Source: an uncultured Prevotellaceae bacterium (GTDB lineage Bacteria > Bacteroidota > Bacteroidia > Bacteroidales > Bacteroidaceae). Taken from it: DNA of 64,000 nt. Shown here piece after piece: positions 9,399 to 16,795 of the stretch (positions are counted from its first letter, which is position 1; each line of letters starts with the position of its first letter). A program made the position numbers and the translations under genes. The DNA is taken from the NCBI GenBank assembly GCA_902800435.1, contig CADCEQ010000011.1, forward strand, positions 35,191 to 99,190, in the 5' to 3' direction. The notes beneath the pieces are model-generated. The model saw nothing but the letters and a program-made list of their open reading frames with translations, was not told where the DNA came from and did no database searches.

Positions 9399-9430
9399 TT
9401 CTGGAGGGAGCATCGCTGCGGCCTCCAGAA
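9399..9430 (+). terminator. Terminator-like hairpin after regulator gene
   Basis: TTCTGGAGG (9399-9407) pairs with CCTCCAGAA (9422-9430) over a 14-base loop, just behind the stop at 9395. There is no strong T run, so it may be a weak or factor-assisted terminator. Confidence 0.4.
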
Positions 9431-9487
9431 TCGTCCCGGGTACTACTCGTTTTGTATATACTAACTTTACTTAAAGCTTTATGATAT

Positions 9488-10057
9488 CTATTGAAACATC
9501 GTCTGCTTGATGAGCTGCTGGATGTCGGCAGGCGTGTCCTTCATCCGACAGCAGTCGACGATGTATTTGCGCAGTTTTTCGGGTATCGCCTTCTGCTTCT
9601 TCCAGATGTCGTGACGCTTCTTCCACGTTCCCTTGTAGGTGTATTTGTCAGTCAGGATGACGGCGTCCTTGATAGGTTCGCGCCCCATCTCCATGTACCA
9701 GCCGTCCTTGAGGTAGTAGGTGCCGTACTCGTGAGGTATCACCACGCACTTACCCTCCTTGGTCAGGGCAATCTCGGCGCAGGCATACTCACCGTCGGCA
9801 CCATAGTACTTGAACTGGATGTAACCGGTCTGCTTGCCGCACATCACTTTCTTCTCGCCCTCCCACTGCATCGACTCCATGAACCACACGCCGACGATTT
9901 CTTTATCATCAACTTTCGCGTTGACTTTGTCTTTGTCCGTCACGACTCGGCCATTTCCGAGTGAACTCGGATGGCTCTCGCTGTTCCGTCCATTCTGGGC
10001 ACTTGCCTGCAGCGCACTCATGAGTGCCACTGCCATTACTAACATTACCTTCTTCAT
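9488..10057 (-). CDS. Secreted protein of unknown function, lipocalin-like
   Basis: A 189-residue protein if started at MKKVMLVMAVALMSALQASA, a clear signal peptide; the longer open frame upstream crosses the promoter and is rejected. The mature part begins with a charged linker, then VGVWFMESMQWEGEKK and GYIQFKYYGADGEYACAEI. That 'G-x-W ... beta' pattern resembles small Bacteroidetes lipocalin-like/DUF4488-type exported proteins. The C terminus is basic with two adjacent Cys (VDCCRM). The similar opening of the sensor part of the neighbouring regulator (LQGAWTLWLVEYPYE ... LQLYDGDSMMYQCCL) hints at a shared fold. Its promoter carries three TTTGCA boxes like those before that regulator, so co-control is likely. 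Function is unknown. Confidence 0.65.
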   Translation of the reverse strand: MKKVMLVMAVALMSALQASAQNGRNSESHPSSLGNGRVVTDKDKVNAKVDDKEIVGVWFMESMQWEGEKKVMCGKQTGYIQFKYYGADGEYACAEIALTKEGKCVVIPHEYGTYYLKDGWYMEMGREPIKDAVILTDKYTYKGTWKKRHDIWKKQKAIPEKLRKYIVDCCRMKDTPADIQQLIKQTMFQ

Positions 10058-10104
10058 AAGTTTTACGTTTTTTGTTTGGTTAGACATTTGTTGAATTGAC
10101 GCTG

Positions 10105-10172
10105 CAAAGGTAAGCACTTTCTGCTCTTGCTCCAAGCATCTGAGTTTGCATCTGATTTGCATTCGCTTTGCA
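10105..10172 (-). promoter_or_regulatory. Promoter with three 11-bp-phased TTTGCA boxes
   Basis: The -7 box TACCTTTG (10112-10105) has a TTGG about 19 bp upstream. GTTTGCA (10144), ATTTGCA (10155) and CTTTGCA (10166) repeat at exactly 11 bp. The first box starts 32 bp behind the -7 box, the same distance as in the 11214-11298 region. This is the likely activator site for the secreted-protein gene at 9488-10057. Confidence 0.55.
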
Positions 10173-10178
10173 ATTAGT

Positions 10179-11195
10179 TCAGGCACCGATGGAAAGAATG
10201 AATTCGTCCCACTCGCGGGCGCCGCCCTTCCGTCCGAACACCTTCTTGTAGAGTCGGCTGCGCACGGTGCTGATGGTACTCATGTCGCGTGCCAGCACGG
10301 CGGAGATGTCCTTCGGCGCGATGCGAAGTTTGATGAGCAGACATGTCTGGTATTCGAGTTCCGACATGCTATGCAGCCCGCGCAGCTGACTGATAAAGCC
10401 CGGATATACTTTTCTGACCTGGCCCTCTATCTCCTGCCAGTCGTCATCCTTTAGCCGCTGCCCGGTAGCGATGCGGCGCTGCAATGCCTCGTAACGGTCG
10501 GAAGCGAAGTAGGCCGTCTCTACCGACTCAATAGCCTGTCTGACGGTTTGCGGACGCTCCTGCCGCACCTCCTGAATCTGCTGAAGCTGGAGTTGCAGCT
10601 GCCTACGACGTCGGCGGGCGACGATATTGCTCGACGCAGCAAGGACGATGACAATTGCAATGGTTGCCATGAGCCACTGTATATAGTTAGCCTGCTGGCG
10701 CTCCTTAGCCGAGAACACGTAGCTTGCCCTTTCTTCTGAGTTGTCCCTTCTGGAGTCTGCTACGACGATGTTTCTGATTTCCGTGCCCCATTCCTCAGCA
10801 ACGTAATCTGCACGGCGATAGGTATAGAGCACGCCATTGCGCTGGATGACCATCGTCGAGTCGTCCTTAACAATCAGCGGTCGCGGGTCGTCACCTTCTA
10901 TATATACGTGTTCGCCGCCGCCCTTGTCAATCAGGGTTATGGTGCGCTGCGAGCCGGGCCTTACCACCAGTCCCGACTCCGTCCTGGTCAGGCAGCACTG
11001 GTACATCATGCTGTCGCCGTCGTAAAGTTGGAGGGCCGTTCCCTCTTGTTCTGACAGCGTATCATTAGGAAGTTCATACGGATATTCCACCAGCCAGAGC
11101 GTCCAGGCGCCCTGAAGGAGGTACTGGTCGTCGACGTTCTTATAGTTGCACCCAAGTACAAGGCACAAAGCCATCCATAATAGTATTTGTTTCAT
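10179..11195 (-). CDS. Membrane-tethered lipoprotein regulator with C-terminal helix-turn-helix (second paralogue)
   Basis: A 338-residue protein if started at MKQILLWMALCLVLGC, a lipoprotein signal with Cys16; the longer frame upstream reads through the promoter. The outer part (17-165) is beta-rich (LQGAWTLWLVEYPYE, VYIEGDDPRPLIVKDDSTMVIQRNG). One span lies at about 171-193 (YIQWLMATIAIVIVLAASSNIVA), followed by an Arg-rich stop (RRRRR), a coiled coil, and a LuxR-like helix-turn-helix at about 277-320 (MSELEYQTCLLIKLR ... DMSTISTVRSRLYKKV). The end matches the regulator at 7875-9395 in order and motifs, but the sensor domains differ. Its own promoter and that of the downstream secreted protein carry identical TTTGCA arrays, so it probably activates both. 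The signal is unknown. Confidence 0.68.
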   Translation of the reverse strand: MKQILLWMALCLVLGCNYKNVDDQYLLQGAWTLWLVEYPYELPNDTLSEQEGTALQLYDGDSMMYQCCLTRTESGLVVRPGSQRTITLIDKGGGEHVYIEGDDPRPLIVKDDSTMVIQRNGVLYTYRRADYVAEEWGTEIRNIVVADSRRDNSEERASYVFSAKERQQANYIQWLMATIAIVIVLAASSNIVARRRRRQLQLQLQQIQEVRQERPQTVRQAIESVETAYFASDRYEALQRRIATGQRLKDDDWQEIEGQVRKVYPGFISQLRGLHSMSELEYQTCLLIKLRIAPKDISAVLARDMSTISTVRSRLYKKVFGRKGGAREWDEFILSIGA

Positions 11196-11213
11196 TGCTC
11201 TTGTTTTTGCATG

Positions 11214-11298
11214 CAAAGTTAAGCAATTCCCTGCACACAAGCAACGATTGTTGTTTGCATTCGGTTTGCAAATGGTTTGCATCTGAAGTTTTTTTGCA
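11214..11298. promoter_or_regulatory. Divergent control region with 11-bp-phased GTTTGCA boxes
   Basis: The minus-strand -7 box TAACTTTG (11221-11214), with TTGC about 19 bp upstream, serves the regulator gene. GTTTGCA occurs at 11253, 11264 and 11275, exactly 11 bp apart and starting 32 bp behind the -7 box. A fourth TTTTGCA lies at 11292. On the plus strand these boxes lie upstream of the cbiB promoter (TAATTTTG at 11329-11336), so cbiB could be co-regulated. Confidence 0.55.
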
Positions 11299-11328
11299 TA
11301 GGTACGGTAGAAAGCCAAGGATTTTTTG

Positions 11329-11336
11329 TAATTTTG
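11329..11336 (+). promoter_or_regulatory. -7 promoter box of cbiB
   Basis: TAATTTTG ends 8 bp before the cbiB ATG, predicting an almost leaderless mRNA. No good -33 box is present. No cobalamin riboswitch lies in this 150-bp divergent region. Confidence 0.55.
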
Positions 11337-11344
11337 CAGCCGTT

Positions 11345-12268
11345 ATGAATGACTGGTTATTGGCCGTACTACCCTTGCTCGCAGGCTGGCTGCTCGACCT
11401 CGCACTGGGCGACCCCCAGTGGCTGCCGCACCCCATCGTGTGGTTCGGCAAGGCCATTGCCTTCTGTGAGCGTCGCCTGAACAAGGGCAGCCACCGACGG
11501 GCGAAGGGCGCTGTCACGGCTGTCGCGCTGATTGCCGCCGTGTTCTTCGGCATCTGGCTCCTGCGACGTTTCATCCCCATAGAGGCGAGGCTTCTCCTCG
11601 ACACGCTCATCGTCTTCTACTGCCTCGCCGGAACGACGCTCATCCGCGAAGTACGCGACGTATTCATTGCCCTCGACCGCTCACTCGACGAAGGACGGCG
11701 ACAGGTGGCGCGCATCGTCGGGCGCGACACTTCCGAACTCTCTGCCCAGGAAGTGCGGACGGCTGCCCTCGAGACGCTGGCCGAAAACCTCAGCGACGGC
11801 GTCATCGCCCCACTCTTCTGGCTGGCGCTGCTCGGTGTTCCGGGTATGCTGGCCTACAAGATGGTGAACACGCTCGACTCGATGATTGGCTACAAGACCG
11901 AACGCTACCGACAGTTCGGCTGCTGGGCAGCCCATATCGACGACATTGCCAACTACATTCCCGCCCGACTCACCGCCCTGCTGATGGTGGTGGCTGCGGG
12001 GAAACCGCAGCTCGCGACGTTCGTCTGGAAGAACGGCCGTAACCACGCCTCGCCCAACAGCGGCTACCCGGAAGCGGCACTGGCCGGAATACTCAACTGC
12101 CGCTTCGGCGGCCCGCACTACTACTTCGGTCAGCTCTTCCCGAAGCCCTACATCGGCACCAACGACCGTCAGCTGACAACTGACGATATGAAAACAGCCG
12201 TCCGCATAAACCGGACGGCTGAGGTGATGATGATGGTGCTGTTGGTTGCCCTCAGAAGTATTTGGTAA
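11345..12268 (+). CDS. cbiB: Adenosylcobinamide-phosphate synthase CbiB
   Basis: A 307-residue multi-span inner-membrane protein that attaches the (R)-1-amino-2-propanol (phosphate) arm to adenosylcobyric acid. Family marks: LDLALGDPQWLPHPIVWFGK at the N terminus, LETLAENLSDGVIAPLFW, and KMVNTLDSMIGYKTERYRQFG, then NSGYPEAALAGIL. I start at ATG 11345 directly behind a TAATTTTG box; the longer open frame would run through the regulatory boxes. The 3' end overlaps the convergent cobT gene by 17 bp and carries a hairpin (12195-12221) that looks like the cobT terminator. It sits with cobSUT, with which it acts in late cobalamin assembly. Confidence 0.93.
   Translation: MNDWLLAVLPLLAGWLLDLALGDPQWLPHPIVWFGKAIAFCERRLNKGSHRRAKGAVTAVALIAAVFFGIWLLRRFIPIEARLLLDTLIVFYCLAGTTLIREVRDVFIALDRSLDEGRRQVARIVGRDTSELSAQEVRTAALETLAENLSDGVIAPLFWLALLGVPGMLAYKMVNTLDSMIGYKTERYRQFGCWAAHIDDIANYIPARLTALLMVVAAGKPQLATFVWKNGRNHASPNSGYPEAALAGILNCRFGGPHYYFGQLFPKPYIGTNDRQLTTDDMKTAVRINRTAEVMMMVLLVALRSIW
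12195..12221 (-). terminator. Intrinsic terminator of cobSUT embedded in cbiB coding sequence
   Basis: CAGCCGTCCG (12195-12204) and CGGACGGCTG (12212-12221) form a perfect 10-bp stem with a 7-base loop. On the minus strand it is followed by TTTTC. It lies 30 bp past the cobT stop but inside the last codons of cbiB (KTAVRINRTAE). Confidence 0.6.
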
Positions 12269-13274
12269 TCTTCGCCGACGCGAAGTTGTTCATCTCGTTC
12301 ATCATACGCACGGCGGAGTCGATGATGGGGAAGGCACAAAGGGCACCCGTGCCTTCGCCGAGGCGCAGGCCAAGACTGAGCAGGGGTTTGGCGTCTACAA
12401 TATCAAGCATCCTCTTATGACCGCTCTCGTCACCCTGATGGGTGAAGACCATATAATCCTGAGAGGCGGGATAAAGTCGGATGGCTGCGATGGCGCAGGC
12501 AGTCATAATGAAGCCGTCGACTAATATAATAAGGTGTTGCTCGGCAGCACGGAGCATGGCCCCGATGGCTGCAATCATCTCGAAACCGCCGAAGTAGCGG
12601 AGCGGATCGCCGTGATACCGCTCTATCGCACGAGAAAGTACATCGTATTTGTGCTGAATACCAGGCTTGTCAAGTCCTGCCCCTGCACCTATACAGTCTT
12701 TCAGGGGAATATGGCCGAAAAGGTGCATCCAGATGCTGGAGGGCGAGGTGTTGCCGATGCCCATCTCGCCGATGCTCACAATGCGGCAGCCCTCGGCGGT
12801 ACAGGCGTCGACCAAGTCGACGCCCACGAGCAAGGCGCGGTCGAACTCGACGTCGGTCATAGCGGGCTCGTAGAGGAAGTTGCGGGTGCCGCGGGCAATC
12901 TTGCGGTCGATGATGCCGGGGACGCCCGTGAAGTCGTAATCGACACCCACATCGACGATGCGCAGCTTGAAGCCATGCTGACGGCAGAACATGTTAACAC
13001 CGCCGCCGCCACGGGTGAAGTTCAGCATCTGCTGCCACGTCACCTCACGCGGCGACACACTGACGCCCTCGCGCTCAATGCCGTGGTCACCGCCGAGAAG
13101 CAAGTGACAAGGATGTGCCAACGACGGTTCCAGCGACTGCTGGATGAGGCACACCTGCATGGCCAGTTCTTCCAGGCGCCCTAACGAGCCTTTGGGCTTG
13201 TTCAGGTTGTCTATCTTGTTTTGTATCTCTGCCTGCAGTCGCTTGTCTGTAGGCTGTATGTCAAACTGTTTCAT
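12252..13274 (-). CDS. cobT: Nicotinate-nucleotide--dimethylbenzimidazole phosphoribosyltransferase CobT
   Basis: A 340-residue cytoplasmic enzyme that makes alpha-ribazole phosphate, the lower-ligand nucleotide of cobalamin. The N terminus has NKPKGSLGRLEELA, then GGDHGIEREGVSVSP and FTRGGGGVNMFCRQHG. The centre has GEMGIGNTSPSS, which contains active-site loop residues of the family. Length is normal (about 340-350). It is the last gene of cobS-cobU-cobT: cobU ends 1 bp before its start. It converges on cbiB with a 17-bp overlap. Whether it uses dimethylbenzimidazole or another base (adenine, p-cresol) cannot be read from the sequence. Confidence 0.95.
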   Translation of the reverse strand: MKQFDIQPTDKRLQAEIQNKIDNLNKPKGSLGRLEELAMQVCLIQQSLEPSLAHPCHLLLGGDHGIEREGVSVSPREVTWQQMLNFTRGGGGVNMFCRQHGFKLRIVDVGVDYDFTGVPGIIDRKIARGTRNFLYEPAMTDVEFDRALLVGVDLVDACTAEGCRIVSIGEMGIGNTSPSSIWMHLFGHIPLKDCIGAGAGLDKPGIQHKYDVLSRAIERYHGDPLRYFGGFEMIAAIGAMLRAAEQHLIILVDGFIMTACAIAAIRLYPASQDYMVFTHQGDESGHKRMLDIVDAKPLLSLGLRLGEGTGALCAFPIIDSAVRMMNEMNNFASAKITKYF

Positions 13275-13275
13275 T

Positions 13276-13785
13276 TTACTTGATCTTTACCGCGATGCCA
13301 CTCACCATCAGAATGACCTCGTCGGCCCTTTGTGCGATGTACTGGTTCATCCAGCCTTCCAGGTCGGTGAACTTACGCTGGAGGGCATTGTCGCTGACAC
13401 CGCCCAGCCCTATCTCGTTGGTGACGAAGATATAGGTGGCATCGTGGGCAGTGAAAGCATCGAACTCGCGCCTGGCTGACTGGAGCGACTTCTCCACATC
13501 AGAGTCGTTGGCGTAGAAGAAGTTCGTCAGCCAGAGCGTGACGCAGTCGATGACGACGACGCGCCCCGTCAGGTCGTGACGGCTCAGCACGCGCTCCTCC
13601 TCGATGTTCGTCCACTGCGGCCCGCGCCGCTCCTGATGGCGGCGCACCCGCTCGCGGAATTCGTCGTCCCAGATGTGAGCCGTGGCGAGATAGACGGGAT
13701 TCGGGCTGAGCGAGAGTGCCAGCTGCTCGGCTTGGGTGCTCTTGCCTGAACGTTGTCCGCCGGTGATGAGTATGACGCGCTTCAT
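13276..13785 (-). CDS. cobU: Adenosylcobinamide kinase / adenosylcobinamide-phosphate guanylyltransferase CobU
   Basis: A 169-residue bifunctional enzyme that phosphorylates adenosylcobinamide and transfers GMP to it. It has the P-loop GGQRSGKST at residues 9-17, the family's VVVIDCVTLWLTNFF at about 74-88, and a late NEIGLGGVSDNALQRKFTDLEG motif. Length is typical. The start overlaps the cobS stop by 4 bp (ATGA), and cobT begins 1 bp after its stop, so the three genes are translationally coupled. Confidence 0.94.
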   Translation of the reverse strand: MKRVILITGGQRSGKSTQAEQLALSLSPNPVYLATAHIWDDEFRERVRRHQERRGPQWTNIEEERVLSRHDLTGRVVVIDCVTLWLTNFFYANDSDVEKSLQSARREFDAFTAHDATYIFVTNEIGLGGVSDNALQRKFTDLEGWMNQYIAQRADEVILMVSGIAVKIK

Positions 13786-14579
13786 AATTCGGGAATTGAT
13801 ATGTTCTGCGAACAGACGACGAGGATGACCGTCAGCTCAACAAGCAGACAGACCGCTCCGCAGCAGTCGCCGGTATACCCCCGGATTCTGCGCCAGATAA
13901 GCAGATAGAGGAAGTACATCACAATACAGGGAATGAAGAACAGCAGTTCCCAGGTGATGCCCGTCAGCCAGATAAAGCCCGCAATCGGCAGCAGACCATG
14001 CACGGCCAGGCTGATGCCTGCCTTCACGTCAATTTTCCGATAGACCATCCTGGCCTTAGCCTCATCCTCACGCCGGGCGTAGGGCATCATCATCACCAGC
14101 TCTGAGGCAACCATCTTGGCAAAGGGGTCGGCGGCAAAAATGGTGACGGCGGCCACCGTCGGCGTCATCGAGCAGAGGGCTGCGGCGAGCAACAGGAAAT
14201 AAATGACGAGACCGATGACACCATAGGTGCCGATGTGCGAGTCTTTCATAATGGCCAGAATCCGCTCACGGTCGTTGCCACCGCCAAAGCCGTCGAGGAA
14301 GTCGGCGAGCCCGTCTTCATGAAGGGCGCCGGTAACAAGCAGCCGCACGACGATGGCCGCCAGCACGGCAATTGGGTAAGGCATATACTGGCTGACGCCC
14401 CAGAGCGTCAGCGCCATCAGTCCACCCGTCAGCCAGCCCACCAGCGGCCAGTGCTCGACGACCGCCTTAAAGCACTCCCTCGGCGGCTCATGGAGTCGCC
14501 AGAAAGGCAGCCGCGTGAAGAATATGAACGATGCCCATATCCGGTCATACCATCTTGTCTGATCAATGTCTGTCTGCAT
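13782..14579 (-). CDS. cobS: Adenosylcobinamide-GDP ribazoletransferase CobS (cobalamin synthase)
   Basis: A 265-residue integral membrane protein joining adenosylcobinamide-GDP and alpha-ribazole (phosphate), the last assembly step. N-terminal FIFFTRLPFW and the Asp-rich DGLADFLDGFGGGNDRERILAIMKDSHIG are diagnostic; several hydrophobic spans follow. I start at MQTDIDQTRWYDR (14579), 20 bp behind the TACTTTTG box at 14606-14599; the longer frame crosses that promoter. It is the first gene of cobS-cobU-cobT and diverges from the btuF-like gene at 14645. Confidence 0.94.
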   Translation of the reverse strand: MQTDIDQTRWYDRIWASFIFFTRLPFWRLHEPPRECFKAVVEHWPLVGWLTGGLMALTLWGVSQYMPYPIAVLAAIVVRLLVTGALHEDGLADFLDGFGGGNDRERILAIMKDSHIGTYGVIGLVIYFLLLAAALCSMTPTVAAVTIFAADPFAKMVASELVMMMPYARREDEAKARMVYRKIDVKAGISLAVHGLLPIAGFIWLTGITWELLFFIPCIVMYFLYLLIWRRIRGYTGDCCGAVCLLVELTVILVVCSQNISIPEL

Positions 14580-14598
14580 AATTATTGGATTTTGCTTG

Positions 14599-14627
14599 CA
14601 AAAGTACAAAAAATAATTGTAACTTTG
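14599..14627. promoter_or_regulatory. Divergent promoters of cobSUT and btuF/btuC
   Basis: Minus strand: TACTTTTG at 14606-14599 for cobS. Plus strand: TAACTTTG at 14620-14627, 17 bp ahead of the btuF-like ATG. The 65-bp gap is too short for a cobalamin riboswitch. Confidence 0.55.
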
Positions 14628-14644
14628 CAAGCTGAAACGAAATA

Positions 14645-15766
14645 ATGACCAAGAAGATGAAAAGAATAGCCTTTTACCTGCTCGTAGCCGCAGTCCTCGG
14701 CGCCTGTTCAGGAAAGAGCGCCAGACAGCAGACGTCTGGCAACGAAGCAACGGCCGACTCCGCCGTCAGCATCAGCGTCAAGTACGCCACAGGCTTCAGC
14801 GTGCGTGATTCCCTCGGCATGCGACTGGTCGATATTGGCAAGAAAGACCACTTCGCACTCGTCGGCACCGACGACGTCAGAGTGCCCGACGGCTACACGA
14901 AGGTGCGGGTGCCCATCAAGAGCACCATCTGCATGACCGCGCTTCAGCTGTCGAACTTCACCGTGCTCGCTGCCCACGACGTGGTGAAAGGCATCACGGG
15001 CACGAAGAACCTCTTCAACCAAGACATACTCGAAAGAGTGAAGGACGGCCGCATCGTCAAGATCGGCATGGAGGGTGAGTTCGACACGGAGCTCATTCTC
15101 GCCGCCAACCCTGACGTCATCTTCATATCACCCTCGAAGCGCGGCGGCTACGACGCCATCAGCGAGACGGGCATCACGCTCGTGCCCCACCTGGGCTATC
15201 AGGAGACCGACCCATTGGGACAGGCCGAGTGGGTGAAACTGGTCGGAATGTTCATTGGCAGGGAGAAGGAGGCCAATACACTTTTCGATGGAATCGAAAA
15301 GCGCTACAACGGGCTGAAGGAGAAGACGCAGCATGTTGACCAGCGCCCAACGGTTTTCAGCGGCGAGATGCACTACGGCACGTGGCACGCCGTTGGCGGC
15401 AAGAACTACCTGGCACAGATTTTCCGCGACGCAGGTGCCGAGTATGTCATCAACGACGACGAGACGAGCGGCGAGAACCTGGAGTTTGAGAAGATGTATG
15501 CCCTCGCGGCCAATGCCGACTACTGGCGCATCCTCAACAGCTTCCCCAGCGAGTTCAGCTACGAGGCGCTGAAAGCCTCGGAGCAGCGCAATGCCCTCTT
15601 CAAGGCCTTCAAGGAGCGGAAGGTCGTCTACTGCAATATGCGCAAGCAGCCTTACTACGAGATAACGCCTGTGGAGCCCGACGTGCTGCTGAAGGACTTT
15701 GTCGCCATCTTCCACCCCGAACTGGTGGAACCCGACTACGAGGGGAAGTACTACCGTAAGCTATGA
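14645..15766 (+). CDS. ABC-transporter substrate-binding lipoprotein, BtuF/FecB type
   Basis: A 373-residue lipoprotein. The signal peptide has the lipobox VLGACS. A periplasmic-binding fold follows: VPIKSTICMTALQLSNFTVL, VVKGITGTKNLFNQDIL, GMEGEFDTELILAANPDVIFIS, then the C-terminal lobe with SGEMHYGTWHAVGGKNYLAQIFRDAG. This is the class III cluster that binds cobalamin, cobinamide, heme or siderophores. The next gene (overlap of 4 bp) is its permease. Position among cobalamin genes argues for a corrinoid or a cobalt/iron-chelate ligand. It is a distant paralogue of the protein at 26298-27473, with which it shares gene order. A start four codons downstream (MKRIAF) is equally possible. Confidence 0.8.
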   Translation: MTKKMKRIAFYLLVAAVLGACSGKSARQQTSGNEATADSAVSISVKYATGFSVRDSLGMRLVDIGKKDHFALVGTDDVRVPDGYTKVRVPIKSTICMTALQLSNFTVLAAHDVVKGITGTKNLFNQDILERVKDGRIVKIGMEGEFDTELILAANPDVIFISPSKRGGYDAISETGITLVPHLGYQETDPLGQAEWVKLVGMFIGREKEANTLFDGIEKRYNGLKEKTQHVDQRPTVFSGEMHYGTWHAVGGKNYLAQIFRDAGAEYVINDDETSGENLEFEKMYALAANADYWRILNSFPSEFSYEALKASEQRNALFKAFKERKVVYCNMRKQPYYEITPVEPDVLLKDFVAIFHPELVEPDYEGKYYRKL

Positions 15767-16791
15767 AGAGCTATTGGAAGTTTATCATTCTGACTGCCGC
15801 CCTGGCCGTACTGCTGGTGGTCAACCTGCTGCTGGGCACGGTAAGGATACCCATTGCTGAGATTCTGACCATCCTTACCGGTGGCGAGGCTGATGAAGTG
15901 GCGACGAACATCGTGCTGCAGTCGCGCCTGCCGCAGGCTCTGACGGCCATTGTGGCAGGAGCCGGACTGGCGGTCAGCGGACTGCAGATGCAGACCGTCT
16001 TCCGCAATCCGCTGGCAGGACCCTCGGTGCTCGGCATCAGCAATGGCTCTGCCCTCGGCGTGGCCTTTGTCGTGCTGCTCTCTGGCCGCCTGGGCGGAGT
16101 GGCCCTCAGCCGTCTTGGCTACTTAGGCGAAGCGGCCATGAGCGTGGCGGCCATTGTCGGCGCCCTGGCCGTAATGCTGCTCATTCTCTGGGTGTCTGGG
16201 CGGGTAAAGGGTAACGTCACCTTATTGATAATAGGCGTGATGATCGGCTACCTGGCCAACGCCATCATCGGCGTGCTGAAATACCTGTCGCCTGAGGAGG
16301 ACGTGAAGTCGTTCGTCGTCTGGGGCTTAGGCTCGTTCTCACGGGTGAGTGGCGACGAGATGCTGCTCTTCGTCTGTCTGATGTGCGTGCTGCTGCCCCT
16401 GGCCTGCCTTCTGGTGAAGCCCATGAACCTGATGCTGCTGGGCGAGCGGTATGCCGCCAACCTCGGCCTTAACATCCGCCGGGCGCGGATGCTGGTCATC
16501 ATCTCCAGCGGCGTCCTGGTGGCTATCGTCACGGCCTATTGCGGTCCCATCATGTTCATCGGCCTGGCTGTGCCCCACTTGGCGCGTGCCGTCTTCCGCA
16601 CGTCCGACCATCGCGTCCTGATGCCTGCCACGGCCCTCAGTGGAGCCGTCCTGGCGCTGCTCTGCAACTTTGTTGCCCGTATGCCGGGCTTCGAGGGGGC
16701 GCTGCCCGTCAATTCGGTGACGGCACTTGTCGGCGCTCCCGTGATTGCGGCAGTACTCTTTGGCCGACGGAAGAACGACATTGGCGAATAG
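15763..16791 (+). CDS. FecCD/BtuC-family ABC transporter permease
   Basis: A 342-residue inner-membrane permease with about ten spans. Diagnostic stretches: VLQSRLPQALTAIVAGAGLAVSG, FRNPLAGPSVLGISNGSALG, GERYAANLGLNIRRARM, and GPIMFIGLAVPHLARAVF with the end-helix motif for ATPase contact. Partner of the lipoprotein encoded just upstream (4-bp overlap). No ATPase gene follows: a HAD hydrolase lies convergent 4 bp away. The BtuD/FhuC-type ATPase must therefore come from elsewhere. Paralogous to the permease at 25286-26311. Confidence 0.9.
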   Translation: MKSYWKFIILTAALAVLLVVNLLLGTVRIPIAEILTILTGGEADEVATNIVLQSRLPQALTAIVAGAGLAVSGLQMQTVFRNPLAGPSVLGISNGSALGVAFVVLLSGRLGGVALSRLGYLGEAAMSVAAIVGALAVMLLILWVSGRVKGNVTLLIIGVMIGYLANAIIGVLKYLSPEEDVKSFVVWGLGSFSRVSGDEMLLFVCLMCVLLPLACLLVKPMNLMLLGERYAANLGLNIRRARMLVIISSGVLVAIVTAYCGPIMFIGLAVPHLARAVFRTSDHRVLMPATALSGAVLALLCNFVARMPGFEGALPVNSVTALVGAPVIAAVLFGRRKNDIGE

Positions 16792-16795
16792 CACG

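Noticed and set aside
11196..11344. Cobalamin riboswitch upstream of cbiB
   Set aside because: The region holds phased GTTTGCA boxes and two promoters but none of the conserved riboswitch segments.
14580..14644. Second cobalamin riboswitch between cobS and the btuF-like gene
   Set aside because: Only 65 bp lie between the genes, filled by two promoters; no B12 box or GGGAA...GGTG core.
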